DNA of 64,000 bases from Streptomyces anulatus. GTDB lineage: Bacteria > Actinomycetota > Actinomycetes > Streptomycetales > Streptomycetaceae. Made by a program: the position numbers and the translations under genes. Where the stretch lies: positions 248,001 to 312,000 of the forward strand of contig NZ_JOEZ01000003.1 of NCBI RefSeq assembly GCF_000721175.1, written 5' to 3'. The notes under the pieces were generated by a model, which saw only the letters and a list, made by a program, of their open reading frames with translations, was not told where the DNA came from and searched no databases. Below, one piece after another: positions 7,512 through 15,843 of this stretch. Positions within the stretch are counted from its first letter, which is position 1. Every line of letters begins with the position of its first letter.

Positions 7512-10415
7512 GTGATCGCGCTCGTCGTCGCCCACTTCGCGCTGGCGGCCTGCGCCGGACCGCTGGTGCACCGGCTCGGCCGACGGGCCTTCGTCGTGCT
7601 CGCGCTGCCCCCGGCGGCCGCGACCGTCTGGGCCCTCACCCGCTGGAACACCGCCGCCTCCGGAGGCGCGGACACCTGGTCCTGGCAGTGGATCCCGGAC
7701 TACGGCGTCGCCCTCGCCCTGCGCCTGGACGCGCTGGCCGAACTGATGGTGCTGCTCGCCGCGGGGGTCGGCGCGCTCGTCCTGCTCTACTGCGCCTCCT
7801 ACTTCACCGACGGCACCCCGCAACTGGGCCGCTTCGCCGGGAACCTGCTCGCCTTCGCGGGCGCGATGCTCGCCCTGGTCCTCGCCGACGACCTGATCAC
7901 GCTCTATGTGTTCTGGGAGCTGACCACGGTCTTCTCCTACCTGCTGATCGGCCACGGCAGCGAACACCGGCACAGCCGCCGCTCCGCCCTCCAGGCCCTC
8001 GTCGTCACCACGCTGGGCGGCCTCGCCATGCTCGTCGGCTTCCTGATCATCGGCCAGGCCGCGGGCACGTACCGGATCTCCGCGATCGTCGCCGATCCGC
8101 CGGAGACGACGCTCGCCGTGTCCGTCGCCGTCGTCCTCGTGCTGTGCGGGGCCCTGTCGAAGTCCGCGATCTGGCCGTTCTCCATGTGGCTTCCGAACGC
8201 GATGGCCGCGCCGACCCCCGTCAGCGCCTATCTGCACGCCGCCGCGATGGTCAAGGCCGGGGTGTACCTGGTCGCCCGGCTCGCCCCCGCCTTCGCCGAC
8301 GTCCCCGTCTGGAAACCCGTCGTCCTCGTCCTCGGCGGTGCGACCATGCTGCTCGGCGGCTGGAGGGCGCTGCGCCTGAACGACCTCAAGCTCGTCCTCG
8401 CCTACGGGACCGTCAGCCAGCTCGGCTTCCTCACCCTGCTCGCCGGGACCGGCAACCGTAACGCCGCGCTCGCCGCCGCCGCGATGATCCTCGGGCACGC
8501 CCTCTTCAAGGCCCCGCTCTTCCTCGTCACCGGCATCGTCGACCACGCCGCCGGCACCCGCGACCTGCGCGAACTGTCCGGGGTCGGCCGCTCCCTGCCG
8601 TACGTCGCCGGCGTCGCCGTGCTCGCCGCCGCCTCCATGGCCGCCCTGCCGCCGCTGCTCGGCTTCGCCGCGAAGGAGGCCGCGTTCGAGGCGCTGCTGC
8701 ACGGCTCCGCCGCCGAACGGTGGGCGCTGGGCGTCGTCGTCGCGGGCTCCGCGCTGACCACCGCGTACACCCTGCGGTTCTTCTGGGGTGCGTTCGCCCG
8801 CAAGCGCGGCGTCCCCGACACCCCCGTCCACCGCGTCGGGTGGGCCTTCCTCGCGCCGCCCGCCCTGCTCGCTGTCCTCGGCCTGGCGCTAGGCCCCGGC
8901 GTCGGCTGGACCGACCGGCTGCAGGGCGCGTACGCCGACACGCTCCCGGCCGGCCCGGACCCGTACCACCTCTCCCTCTGGCACGGATTCGGCGTCGCCC
9001 TGCTCCTGTCGGCCCTCGCCTGGGGGGCGGGCGTCGTGCTCTTCCTCGGCCGCGCACACGTCACCCGGCTCTCCCGCCGGATCGCCTGGCCCACCGCCGA
9101 CAGCGTCTTCGGCCATCTGCTCCTCGGGCAGGAACGTCTCGCCCTCCAGGTCACCGGCTTCATCCAGCGCGGCTCCCTCTCCGTGTACCTGGCCACCACC
9201 CTGCTCGTCATGCTCGGCGGACAGCTCGCCGTCCTCATGGTCGACACCCCCTGGGACGGGGCCGTGCGCCCCCGGCTCTGGGACAACCCGCTCCAGGGCG
9301 CGGTCGCCGCCCTGACCTGCGCCGCCGCCCTGCTGTGCCTGACCGTGAGGCGGCGCATGAAGGCCGTCGTCCTGGCCGGCCTGACCGGCTACGGCACCGC
9401 GCTGCTCTTCGTCGTCCAGGGAGCGCCCGACCTGGCGCTCACCCAGTTCTGCGTGGAGACCGTCGCAATGATCGTCTTCGTGCTGGTGCTGCGCCGGATG
9501 CCCGTCCACTTCCAGGAGACCGTGAGCACCTGGCGGCGCGCCACCCGCGTCCCGGTGGCCCTCGCGGCCGCCGCCACCGTCGGCGTCGGAATGTGGGTCG
9601 CCGCAGCCGCGCGCACCGCCGAACCGGCCGGCACCGCCATGGTCCAGGAGGTCGCCGACCACGGGCTCAAGGACGTCGTCGCCACGATCCTCGTCGACCT
9701 GCGCGCCTGGGACACGATGGGTGAGTCCGCCGTGCTCGCCGCCGCCGCGGTCGGCGTCACCAGCCTCATCTACCTCCACCGCCGCAGCGAGGGCTCCATG
9801 GCCCAGGATGAGCTGCGGGGCCGCACCGCCTGGTCCCTGTCGGCGCACCACTCCTCCCGGCTGCCGCAGGGCGACGAGGCGGCCCCCGAGCGCAGCTGGC
9901 TGGCCGCCGGAGCCACCCTCGCCCCCGAGCACCGCTCGATCGTCTTCGAAGTGGTGGCCCGGCTGGTGTTCCACCCGATCCTGGTGCTCTCGGTCTATCT
10001 GCTGTTCTGCGCCGAGAGCCTGCCCGGCGGCGGGTTCGTCGCCGGACTCGTCGCCGGGGTCGCCCTGATCACCCGCTACCTGGCGGGGGGCCGCTTCGAA
10101 CTCGCCGAGGCGGCCCCCCTGCAACCCGGACTCTTCACCGGCCTCGGCCTCTTCGTCTCCACCGGGGTCGCCCTCCTCGGACTCGCGGAAGGCACCGTCC
10201 TGCACGCGTTCACGTACTACGGACACCTGCCGGTCTTCGGCGAGTACCACGTGAGCACCTCGGTCATCTTCGACTTCGGCGTCTACCTGCTGGTCCTCGG
10301 CGTCGTCCTGGACATCGTGCGGGCCCTCGGCGCCAAGGTCGACCGGCAGATCGAACGGGCGGCGGGCGTCCTCACGCCCGAGGGCGGGCCCGAGGTGGGA
10401 GGGCCTCTGCGATGA
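7512..10415 (+). CDS. mnhA: Mrp Na+/H+ antiporter subunit A (A+B fusion)
   Basis: 967 residues, GTG start, the usual size of fused MrpA with a C-terminal MrpB-like domain. It is a polytopic membrane protein related to NuoL. The first half has the proton-antiporter core: LYVFWELTTVFSYLLIGH with the key Glu, SKSAIWPFSMWLPNAMAAPTPVSAYLHAAAMVKAG, and GHALFKAPLF with a key Lys. The C-terminal region (about residues 800-950) carries the MrpB segment GGGFVAGLVAGVALI. It forms the proton channel of the multi-subunit Na+/H+ antiporter and leads a six-gene operon. Confidence 0.95.
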   Translation: MIALVVAHFALAACAGPLVHRLGRRAFVVLALPPAAATVWALTRWNTAASGGADTWSWQWIPDYGVALALRLDALAELMVLLAAGVGALVLLYCASYFTDGTPQLGRFAGNLLAFAGAMLALVLADDLITLYVFWELTTVFSYLLIGHGSEHRHSRRSALQALVVTTLGGLAMLVGFLIIGQAAGTYRISAIVADPPETTLAVSVAVVLVLCGALSKSAIWPFSMWLPNAMAAPTPVSAYLHAAAMVKAGVYLVARLAPAFADVPVWKPVVLVLGGATMLLGGWRALRLNDLKLVLAYGTVSQLGFLTLLAGTGNRNAALAAAAMILGHALFKAPLFLVTGIVDHAAGTRDLRELSGVGRSLPYVAGVAVLAAASMAALPPLLGFAAKEAAFEALLHGSAAERWALGVVVAGSALTTAYTLRFFWGAFARKRGVPDTPVHRVGWAFLAPPALLAVLGLALGPGVGWTDRLQGAYADTLPAGPDPYHLSLWHGFGVALLLSALAWGAGVVLFLGRAHVTRLSRRIAWPTADSVFGHLLLGQERLALQVTGFIQRGSLSVYLATTLLVMLGGQLAVLMVDTPWDGAVRPRLWDNPLQGAVAALTCAAALLCLTVRRRMKAVVLAGLTGYGTALLFVVQGAPDLALTQFCVETVAMIVFVLVLRRMPVHFQETVSTWRRATRVPVALAAAATVGVGMWVAAAARTAEPAGTAMVQEVADHGLKDVVATILVDLRAWDTMGESAVLAAAAVGVTSLIYLHRRSEGSMAQDELRGRTAWSLSAHHSSRLPQGDEAAPERSWLAAGATLAPEHRSIVFEVVARLVFHPILVLSVYLLFCAESLPGGGFVAGLVAGVALITRYLAGGRFELAEAAPLQPGLFTGLGLFVSTGVALLGLAEGTVLHAFTYYGHLPVFGEYHVSTSVIFDFGVYLLVLGVVLDIVRALGAKVDRQIERAAGVLTPEGGPEVGGPLR

Positions 10416-11029
10416 CCGTCAGCGCCTCGCTCATCGCGACCGCCGTCGTGCTCTGCGCCGTCGGCGGCATCCTCATGCTCACCCGCCCGCTGACCCGCAT
10501 TCTGCTCGGCGCCGTCATCATCAGCAACGGCATCAACCTGCTGGTGCTCTCCTCCACCGGCCGGGCCGGCGCCGCACCCCTGCTGTACGGGGTGTCCCTG
10601 AGCCGGGTCACCGACCCGCTGCCGCAGGCCATCGCGCTGACCGCCATCGTCATCACCCTGGCCACCACCGCGTTCCTGCTGGCCATGGCCTACCGCAGCC
10701 ACCAGATCACCGGGACCGACGAGGTGCACGACGACCTGGAGGACCGGCGCATCGTGCTGCGCGCCGAAGTCCTCGGTGAACGCGCCCAGTTGCGCGAGCA
10801 GTTCCGGTCGGGAGCCGACCCCACCGCCGAGGAGCGCGAACGCTACCGGGAGGAGCGCCGCCGGCTCCGCGACCGGCTCCGCGCCGACCGCGCCCGCCAG
10901 GCCCGGGGCCGCGACGCCTCCGGCAACCTGTGGAACGACGTGCTGGGCGCGGACCCCGAGGACTACGCACGTGACGGCGACGCCAAGGCGGACGACCGCT
11001 ACCCCCGTGACCGAGGAGCCGACGGATGA
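10412..11029 (+). CDS. mnhC: Mrp antiporter subunit C with charged C-terminal extension
   Basis: 205 residues. The first 105 residues are the NuoK-like three-helix MnhC domain (LLGAVIISNGINLLVLSS; DPLPQAIALTAIVITLATTAFLLAMAYR). The following hundred residues are highly charged and probably helical (ERERYREERRRLRDRLRADRA), which is longer than usual for this subunit and cytoplasmic by the positive-inside rule. It overlaps mnhA (ATGA) and mnhD. Confidence 0.92.
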   Translation: MTVSASLIATAVVLCAVGGILMLTRPLTRILLGAVIISNGINLLVLSSTGRAGAAPLLYGVSLSRVTDPLPQAIALTAIVITLATTAFLLAMAYRSHQITGTDEVHDDLEDRRIVLRAEVLGERAQLREQFRSGADPTAEERERYREERRRLRDRLRADRARQARGRDASGNLWNDVLGADPEDYARDGDAKADDRYPRDRGADG

Positions 11030-12678
11030 ACGCGCTCGTTCCGCTGCCGGTGCTGCTGCCGCTGTGCGCCACCGGTCTGAGCCTGGCCTTCGGCACCAGG
11101 CTCGGGCGCTTCCAGCGCTTCATCAGCGTCGCCGTGCTCACCGCCGTCACCGCGCTCTCGGCGACCCTCATGGTCGCCGCCGACCGGCAGGGCCCGCTCT
11201 CCGTCCACCTCGGCGACTTCGCCCCGCCGCTCGGCATCACCCTGGTCGCCGACCGGCTGTCCGGGCTGATGCTGACGGTCTCCTCGGCCGTCACGCTCTG
11301 CGTGCTCGTCTACTCCCTCGGCCAGGGCATGACCGACCGGGACAAGGAGACCCCGCTCGCCGTCTTCCACCCCGCGTACCTGATCCTCGTCGCCGGGGTC
11401 TCCTGCACCTTCCTCGCCGGCGACCTCGTCAACCTCTTCGTCGGCTTCGAGATCATGCTGGTCGCCAGCTTCGTCCTGCTCACCCTCGGCGGCACCGGAC
11501 CCCGGATCCGCGCGGGCTCCACGTACGTGATCATCTCGCTGTTCTCCTCGATGCTCTTCCTCACCGCCATCGCCATGACGTACGCGGCCACCGGCACCGT
11601 GAACTTCGGCCAGCTCGCGGTGCGGCTGACCGAACTCCCCATCGGCGTACAGACCCTGATCCAGGCCATGCTGCTGACCGTCTTCGCGATCAAGGCCGCC
11701 GTCTTCCCGCTGGCCGCCTGGCTCCCCGACTCCTACCCGACCGCCCCGGCCCCCGTGACCGCCGTCTTCGCCGGCCTGCTCACCAAGGTCGGCGTCTACT
11801 GCATGCTGCGCACCGAGACCCTGCTCTTCCCCGGCAACCGCATCGGCGACCTCCTGATGGCCCTCGCGCTGGCCTCGATGGTCATCGGCATCCTCGGCGC
11901 GGTCGCCCAGACCGACCTCAAGCGGCTGCTCTCCTTCACCCTGATCAGCCACATCGGCTACATGGTCTTCGGGATCGGCCTCGCCACCCGCGAGGCGTAC
12001 GGCGGGGCCATCGTGTACGTCGCCCACCACATCACCGTCCAGACGACACTGTTCCTCGTCGCCGGGCTCATCGAACGCCGGGGCGGCACCACGGAACTGA
12101 CCCGGCTCGGCGGTCTGGCCAGGGCCGCGCCGATGCTCGCCCTGCTGTTCTTCGTCCCCGCGATGAACCTCGCCGGGATCCCCCCGCTGTCCGGCTTCAT
12201 CGGCAAGCTCGGGCTGATGCGGGCGGGTGTCGCCGACGGCGGCGGTTGGGCCTGGGTCCTGGTCGCCGGCTCGGCCGCCACCAGCCTGCTGACGCTGTAC
12301 GTCGTCGCCAAGGTCTGGAACCTGGCCTTCTGGCGCGCCGCCCCGCCCGGCCAGGCCGCCGCCGGCACCGTCCTGGAGTCCGGCGACGACAGCGACGAGG
12401 ACCCGGACGCGGGCCCCGACCGGATCCGCGGCACCGGGGACGAGGGCATCGCACCGGCGCACCGCCCGGCGGGCCAGGCGGTTGCCGCCACCCTGCACGA
12501 GCGCGCCGTCATCACCACCAGCCGGCTGCCCCGCCCGATGACCGCGGCCACCGCGGCGACCATCGCGATCGGCCTCGCCTTCACGGTGTTCGCCGGCCCG
12601 TTCACCGCCTACACCGACCGCACGGCCGCCGAACTCCTCCAGCGGACCCCCTACATCCAGGAGGTGCTGGGCCGGTGA
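11026..12678 (+). CDS. mnhD: Mrp antiporter subunit D
   Basis: 550 residues. NuoM/N-like antiporter subunit: LVNLFVGFEIMLVASFVLLTLGG, then KAAVFPLAAWLPDSYPTAPAPVTAVFAGLLTKVGVY with the conserved Lys and Pro residues, and SGFIGKLGLMRAG. An acidic Asp/Glu-rich stretch near residues 455-475 is probably an extramembrane loop before the last helix. ATGA-type overlaps with mnhC and mnhE fix it in the operon. Confidence 0.95.
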   Translation: MNALVPLPVLLPLCATGLSLAFGTRLGRFQRFISVAVLTAVTALSATLMVAADRQGPLSVHLGDFAPPLGITLVADRLSGLMLTVSSAVTLCVLVYSLGQGMTDRDKETPLAVFHPAYLILVAGVSCTFLAGDLVNLFVGFEIMLVASFVLLTLGGTGPRIRAGSTYVIISLFSSMLFLTAIAMTYAATGTVNFGQLAVRLTELPIGVQTLIQAMLLTVFAIKAAVFPLAAWLPDSYPTAPAPVTAVFAGLLTKVGVYCMLRTETLLFPGNRIGDLLMALALASMVIGILGAVAQTDLKRLLSFTLISHIGYMVFGIGLATREAYGGAIVYVAHHITVQTTLFLVAGLIERRGGTTELTRLGGLARAAPMLALLFFVPAMNLAGIPPLSGFIGKLGLMRAGVADGGGWAWVLVAGSAATSLLTLYVVAKVWNLAFWRAAPPGQAAAGTVLESGDDSDEDPDAGPDRIRGTGDEGIAPAHRPAGQAVAATLHERAVITTSRLPRPMTAATAATIAIGLAFTVFAGPFTAYTDRTAAELLQRTPYIQEVLGR

Positions 12679-13304
12679 GACGCATCCTGCGGTTCTCGTT
12701 CCGCAACGCCGATCTGCCCCCGCTGAGCTGCGAGTTCGGCACCCGCCGCCGACGGGTGCTGGACCTGCCGTTGATCGCCTGGCTCACCGTCATCTGGGTC
12801 CTGCTCTGGTCGACCCTCACCTGGGCCAACGTCCTGACCGGCGTGGTCGTCTCGGCCGTCGTCTGCCTCGCCTTCCCGCTGCCCCGGGTCGACCTCGGGC
12901 TGCGGCTGCACCTCTGGGGCATCGTGTGCCTGGCCTGCTATCTCTTCCACGACATGTACACCTCGGGGGTGAAGGTCACCCGGCAGATCTTCTTCGGCCT
13001 GCCCCACCGTGCCGCCGTCATCGGCGTCCCCCTGCGCTGCCGCAGCGACCTGATGCTCGCCGCCACCGCCGTCGCCGTCTCCAACGTCCCCGGCGGCTCC
13101 ATCATCGAGGTGCGCCGGGCCACCGCCACCGTCTTCCTGCACGTCCTGGACGCCGACCGGCCCGAGGAGCTCGAAGCCGCCCGGCGCAAGGTGTGGCGGA
13201 TGGAGGAACTGACCGTACGGGCCTTCGGCACCCCCGACGAGATCGCCCGGGTCGCCGAACCCCCGCCACCGCCCCAGCTCGCCGCCGGGAGGCCCGCACC
13301 ATGA
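12675..13304 (+). CDS. mnhE: Mrp antiporter subunit E
   Basis: 209 residues. The GTG at 12675 overlaps the mnhD stop. The MnhE family is recognised by two or three N-terminal helices (LIAWLTVIWVLLWSTLTWANVLTGVVVS) and a soluble C-terminal domain with LAATAVAVSNVPGGSIIEV and FLHVLDADRPEE. It is required for assembly of the Mrp complex in characterised systems. Confidence 0.92.
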   Translation: MRRILRFSFRNADLPPLSCEFGTRRRRVLDLPLIAWLTVIWVLLWSTLTWANVLTGVVVSAVVCLAFPLPRVDLGLRLHLWGIVCLACYLFHDMYTSGVKVTRQIFFGLPHRAAVIGVPLRCRSDLMLAATAVAVSNVPGGSIIEVRRATATVFLHVLDADRPEELEAARRKVWRMEELTVRAFGTPDEIARVAEPPPPPQLAAGRPAP

Positions 13305-13633
13305 CCGCACCCGAACAGGTCGACCGGATCCTGCTGACCACCGCCGTCGTGCTGATCCTCGTCGCCGGAGGGCTGCTGCTGGCCCGCATCTGGCGTGGCC
13401 CCTCCATGCTGGACCGGGCGATCTCGCTGGACGTCTGCGCCGCCCTGATCATCGCCGGTCTGGGCGCCAAGTCGGCGTTCGCCAGGGACCCGTTCTACTT
13501 CTCGATCATGCTGGTGCTCGCGTTCCTCGGGTTCACCGGCTCTGTGGGCATCGCCCGCTTCATCGCCGTACGCGACCGGCCCCGTACCCCCCGCCCCTCG
13601 CACCCCGACGACACCCAGGAGGGCCCGCGGTGA
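13301..13633 (+). CDS. mnhF: Mrp antiporter subunit F
   Basis: 110 residues with three hydrophobic helices. It carries the MnhF signature RIWRGPSMLDRAISLDVCAALIIAG and ends in a short charged cytoplasmic tail. The ATG overlaps the mnhE stop by four bases, and its own stop overlaps the mnhG GTG. Confidence 0.92.
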   Translation: MTAPEQVDRILLTTAVVLILVAGGLLLARIWRGPSMLDRAISLDVCAALIIAGLGAKSAFARDPFYFSIMLVLAFLGFTGSVGIARFIAVRDRPRTPRPSHPDDTQEGPR

Positions 13634-13983
13634 ATCTCTGGCTCCAGATCGCCGACACGGCCGGCGCCGTGCTGCTCCTCCTGGGCGCCGCGATCTGTCT
13701 GCTCGGGGTGATCGGCATGATCCGGCTCCCCGACGTCCTCTCCCGCAGTCACGCGGCGACCAAGCCGCAGACCCTCGGCATCATTCTGGTGCTGGCCGGG
13801 GTCGCGCTGCGGCTGCGCGGCGGCATGGAGCTCGCCACCCTCGTCCTCATCGCCTTCTTCCAGATGCTCACCAGCCCGGTGGCCTCGCACCTGGTGGCCC
13901 GGTCCGCGTACCGCACCGGCCAGATCGAACACGGTGAGCTGCTCTTCGACGAACTCGACGAACAGCTCACCGACGGCGAGTGA
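13630..13983 (+). CDS. mnhG: Mrp antiporter subunit G
   Basis: 117 residues. Three-helix MnhG protein with the family core GMIRLPDVLSRSHAATKPQTLGI followed by LRLRGGMELATLVLIAFFQMLTSPVASH. It closes the antiporter operon; its stop lies 18 bases from the convergent SnoaL-like gene. Confidence 0.92.
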   Translation: MNLWLQIADTAGAVLLLLGAAICLLGVIGMIRLPDVLSRSHAATKPQTLGIILVLAGVALRLRGGMELATLVLIAFFQMLTSPVASHLVARSAYRTGQIEHGELLFDELDEQLTDGE

Positions 13984-14001
13984 CCGTGCGGCGGCGCGCG
14001 T

Positions 14002-14370
14002 TCACGCCTCCGGCACGCGGTCCAGGAACCCGCTCACCGAGCTGATCCGGCCGTCCTCTGCCAGCCGGACCACATCGAACCCGGCCACCGGCGCGGAGCC
14101 GTCCGCCGAGGAGACCAGCTCCCAGGCGAACCTGACCAGATCGTGGTGCCCGTCGGGTGTGCCGGTGGGCGTGAACCGGAAACCGGGGAACTGCTCGTGC
14201 ACGCCGCCGATCAGGGCCGCCAGCCCCTCGTGCCCGCGCACCTCGGCCAGCGGGTCGGTGTAGCGGGCGTCGGCGGTGAACGCGGCGGCCACCGCCTTCG
14301 CCCGCTCCTCGGCCCCGGTGGTGTTCCAGGCGGCGAAGTAGTGCTGAACGGCCTCGTCGTACGCGGTCAT
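14002..14370 (-). CDS. NTF2/SnoaL-like protein
   Basis: 122 residues. It has the small alpha+beta cone fold pattern of SnoaL-like proteins: an N-terminal helix DEAVQHYFAAWNTTG, then YTDPLAEVRGHEGLAALIGGVHEQFPGFRF, and C-terminal strands GFDVVRLAEDGRISSVSGFLD. GGAGGAGAGG lies seven bases before the ATG at 14370. The substrate is unknown; such proteins are often small hydrolases, isomerases or binding proteins. It is monocistronic and convergent to mnhG. Confidence 0.8.
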   Translation of the reverse strand: MTAYDEAVQHYFAAWNTTGAEERAKAVAAAFTADARYTDPLAEVRGHEGLAALIGGVHEQFPGFRFTPTGTPDGHHDLVRFAWELVSSADGSAPVAGFDVVRLAEDGRISSVSGFLDRVPEA

Positions 14371-14532
14371 GGTAAGTCCTCTCCTCCGGCGCCCGGCGGT
14401 CCGGGGCGGTGTCCCCACCCTGGCGCGAGGGCCCCCGGGGCGTCGATTACTCCGGAGGTAAGGGAGCGCAAACGCGCCCCGAGCCCGTGTCCGCGTGCCA
14501 TGATGCGGGCAATGCCGGACGCTGGGGGGCGT

Positions 14533-15276
14533 ATGGGAAGCACGGGCACAGTGCTGCGCGAATTGCGCGGCGCACAGAAGAGCGCCAAGGGTGTCTCGCT
14601 CTACTCGCGGTACGTGAACCGGCCCGCCGGGCGCGTGCTCGCGGCCGGGGCCTGCCGAGCGAATATGACACCCAATCAAGTGACTTTGACCAGCGCACTG
14701 TTCACCTATGGGGCGCTGACCTCGGTCGCGCTCGTCGAGCCGTCGTGGACGCTCGCCGTCCTCGTCTACGCGGCGCTCGCCGTCGGCTTCGCCTTCGACT
14801 CCGCCGACGGGCAGCTCGCCCGTCTCACCGGCCGGGGCGGGCCCGACGGGGAGTGGCTGGACCATGTCGTGGACTGCGGGAAGCTGCTGCTCGTCCACAC
14901 CGCCGTCCTGATCTCCTTCTACCGCTTCGGTGAACTGCCCTCGGCGGCATGGCTGTTGCTGCCGCTGGGCTTCCAGCTGGCCGCCGTGGTGACGTTCTGC
15001 GCGGGGCTGCTGCGCGAACAGCTCGGCAAGGCGGCGGCGAGCGCCCGGGGCCCGTCGTGGGCGGAACCGGCGGTACCTGCGGCGCCCGTCTCCCGGGTGC
15101 GGGCCGTGGTGCTGCTGCCCGCCGACTACGGGGTGTTCTGCCTGGTGTTCCTGCTGCTCGGCGCACCCGGGGCCTTCCGCGCCGGGTACGCCGTGCTCGC
15201 GGTGGTGCAGACGCTGTTCCTGGCGGCCTTCCTCGCCAAGTGGTTCAGGGAGCTGAAAGCGCTCCGGGCCGGCTGA
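14533..15276 (+). CDS. CDP-alcohol phosphatidyltransferase family membrane protein
   Basis: 247 residues from the ATG at 14533, preceded by a G-run at 14524-14529; ATGs at 14500, 14503 and 14512 are also in frame. The full family signature D-x2-DG-x2-AR-x8-G-x3-D-x3-D is seen from Asp89 to Asp114 and binds the metal-CDP group. About six hydrophobic segments place it in the membrane. It transfers a phospho-alcohol from a CDP-alcohol. The convergent cytidylyltransferase, whose end overlaps by 32 bases, could make the CDP-activated donor. It is part of the polysaccharide locus. Confidence 0.88.
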   Translation: MGSTGTVLRELRGAQKSAKGVSLYSRYVNRPAGRVLAAGACRANMTPNQVTLTSALFTYGALTSVALVEPSWTLAVLVYAALAVGFAFDSADGQLARLTGRGGPDGEWLDHVVDCGKLLLVHTAVLISFYRFGELPSAAWLLLPLGFQLAAVVTFCAGLLREQLGKAAASARGPSWAEPAVPAAPVSRVRAVVLLPADYGVFCLVFLLLGAPGAFRAGYAVLAVVQTLFLAAFLAKWFRELKALRAG

Positions 15277-15694
15277 CGAGCACGTCCAGCGCCCGGCGCA
15301 GCTGGGTGCTGGACGTGTGCACGGTGTACGGGAAGTAGACGACCTCCACGCCCACTTCGGCGAAGTCGCGCTCCAGCTTCCGCCCCTTCTCCGTGCCCCG
15401 CCAGTCGTCGCCCTTGAAGATCACGTCGAACCGGACCTGCTGCCAGGTCTCGACCTTGTCCGGCACGGTCTCCACGAACGCGGCGTCCACGAAGCGGACG
15501 CTGCGGACGATCTCCAGCCGTTCGCGAAGCGGGATCACCGGCGTGTGCCCCTTGGCGAGGGCGGCCATCTCGTCCGACACGACCCCCGCGACCAGGTAGT
15601 CGCACTGGCTGCGGGCGTGCCGCAGGATGTTGAGGTGCCCGACGTGGAACAGGTCGTACACCCCGGGTGCGTAACCCACCCTGTGCTGCACCAT
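15245..15694 (-). CDS. Glycerol-3-phosphate cytidylyltransferase-like nucleotidyltransferase
   Basis: 149 residues from the ATG at 15694, which has GGGGGGAGAG before it. The small Rossmann-type cytidylyltransferase fold is shown by GVYDLFHVGHLNIL with the HxGH motif (His17-His20), VAGVVSDEMAALAKGH, PVIPLRERLEIVRSVRFVD and DVIFKGDDWRGTEKG. It is close to TagD-type enzymes, forming CDP-glycerol or a similar CDP-alcohol in the cytoplasm. It is a likely partner of the adjacent CDP-alcohol phosphotransferase. Confidence 0.88.
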   Translation of the reverse strand: MVQHRVGYAPGVYDLFHVGHLNILRHARSQCDYLVAGVVSDEMAALAKGHTPVIPLRERLEIVRSVRFVDAAFVETVPDKVETWQQVRFDVIFKGDDWRGTEKGRKLERDFAEVGVEVVYFPYTVHTSSTQLRRALDVLVSRPGALSAP

Positions 15695-15843
15695 CCGTAT
15701 CTCTCCCCCCACGGTGAACGTGATCCGGTGATGTTCCAACGACCTTACTGTGAAGAACACTTGTGCAAGCCGTGAACGGATAAGCTCGGCAAGGGCTGTT
15801 CCCCGGTGGGACAGCGGCTGTCGTGGGGGAAGGCGATCGTCCG

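Noticed and set aside
8889..10250. Long antisense open frame opposite mnhA
   Set aside because: It is a mirror of the highly biased codons of mnhA, with low-complexity composition, no family motif and no ribosome binding site. Many similar frames across the window were dropped for the same reason.
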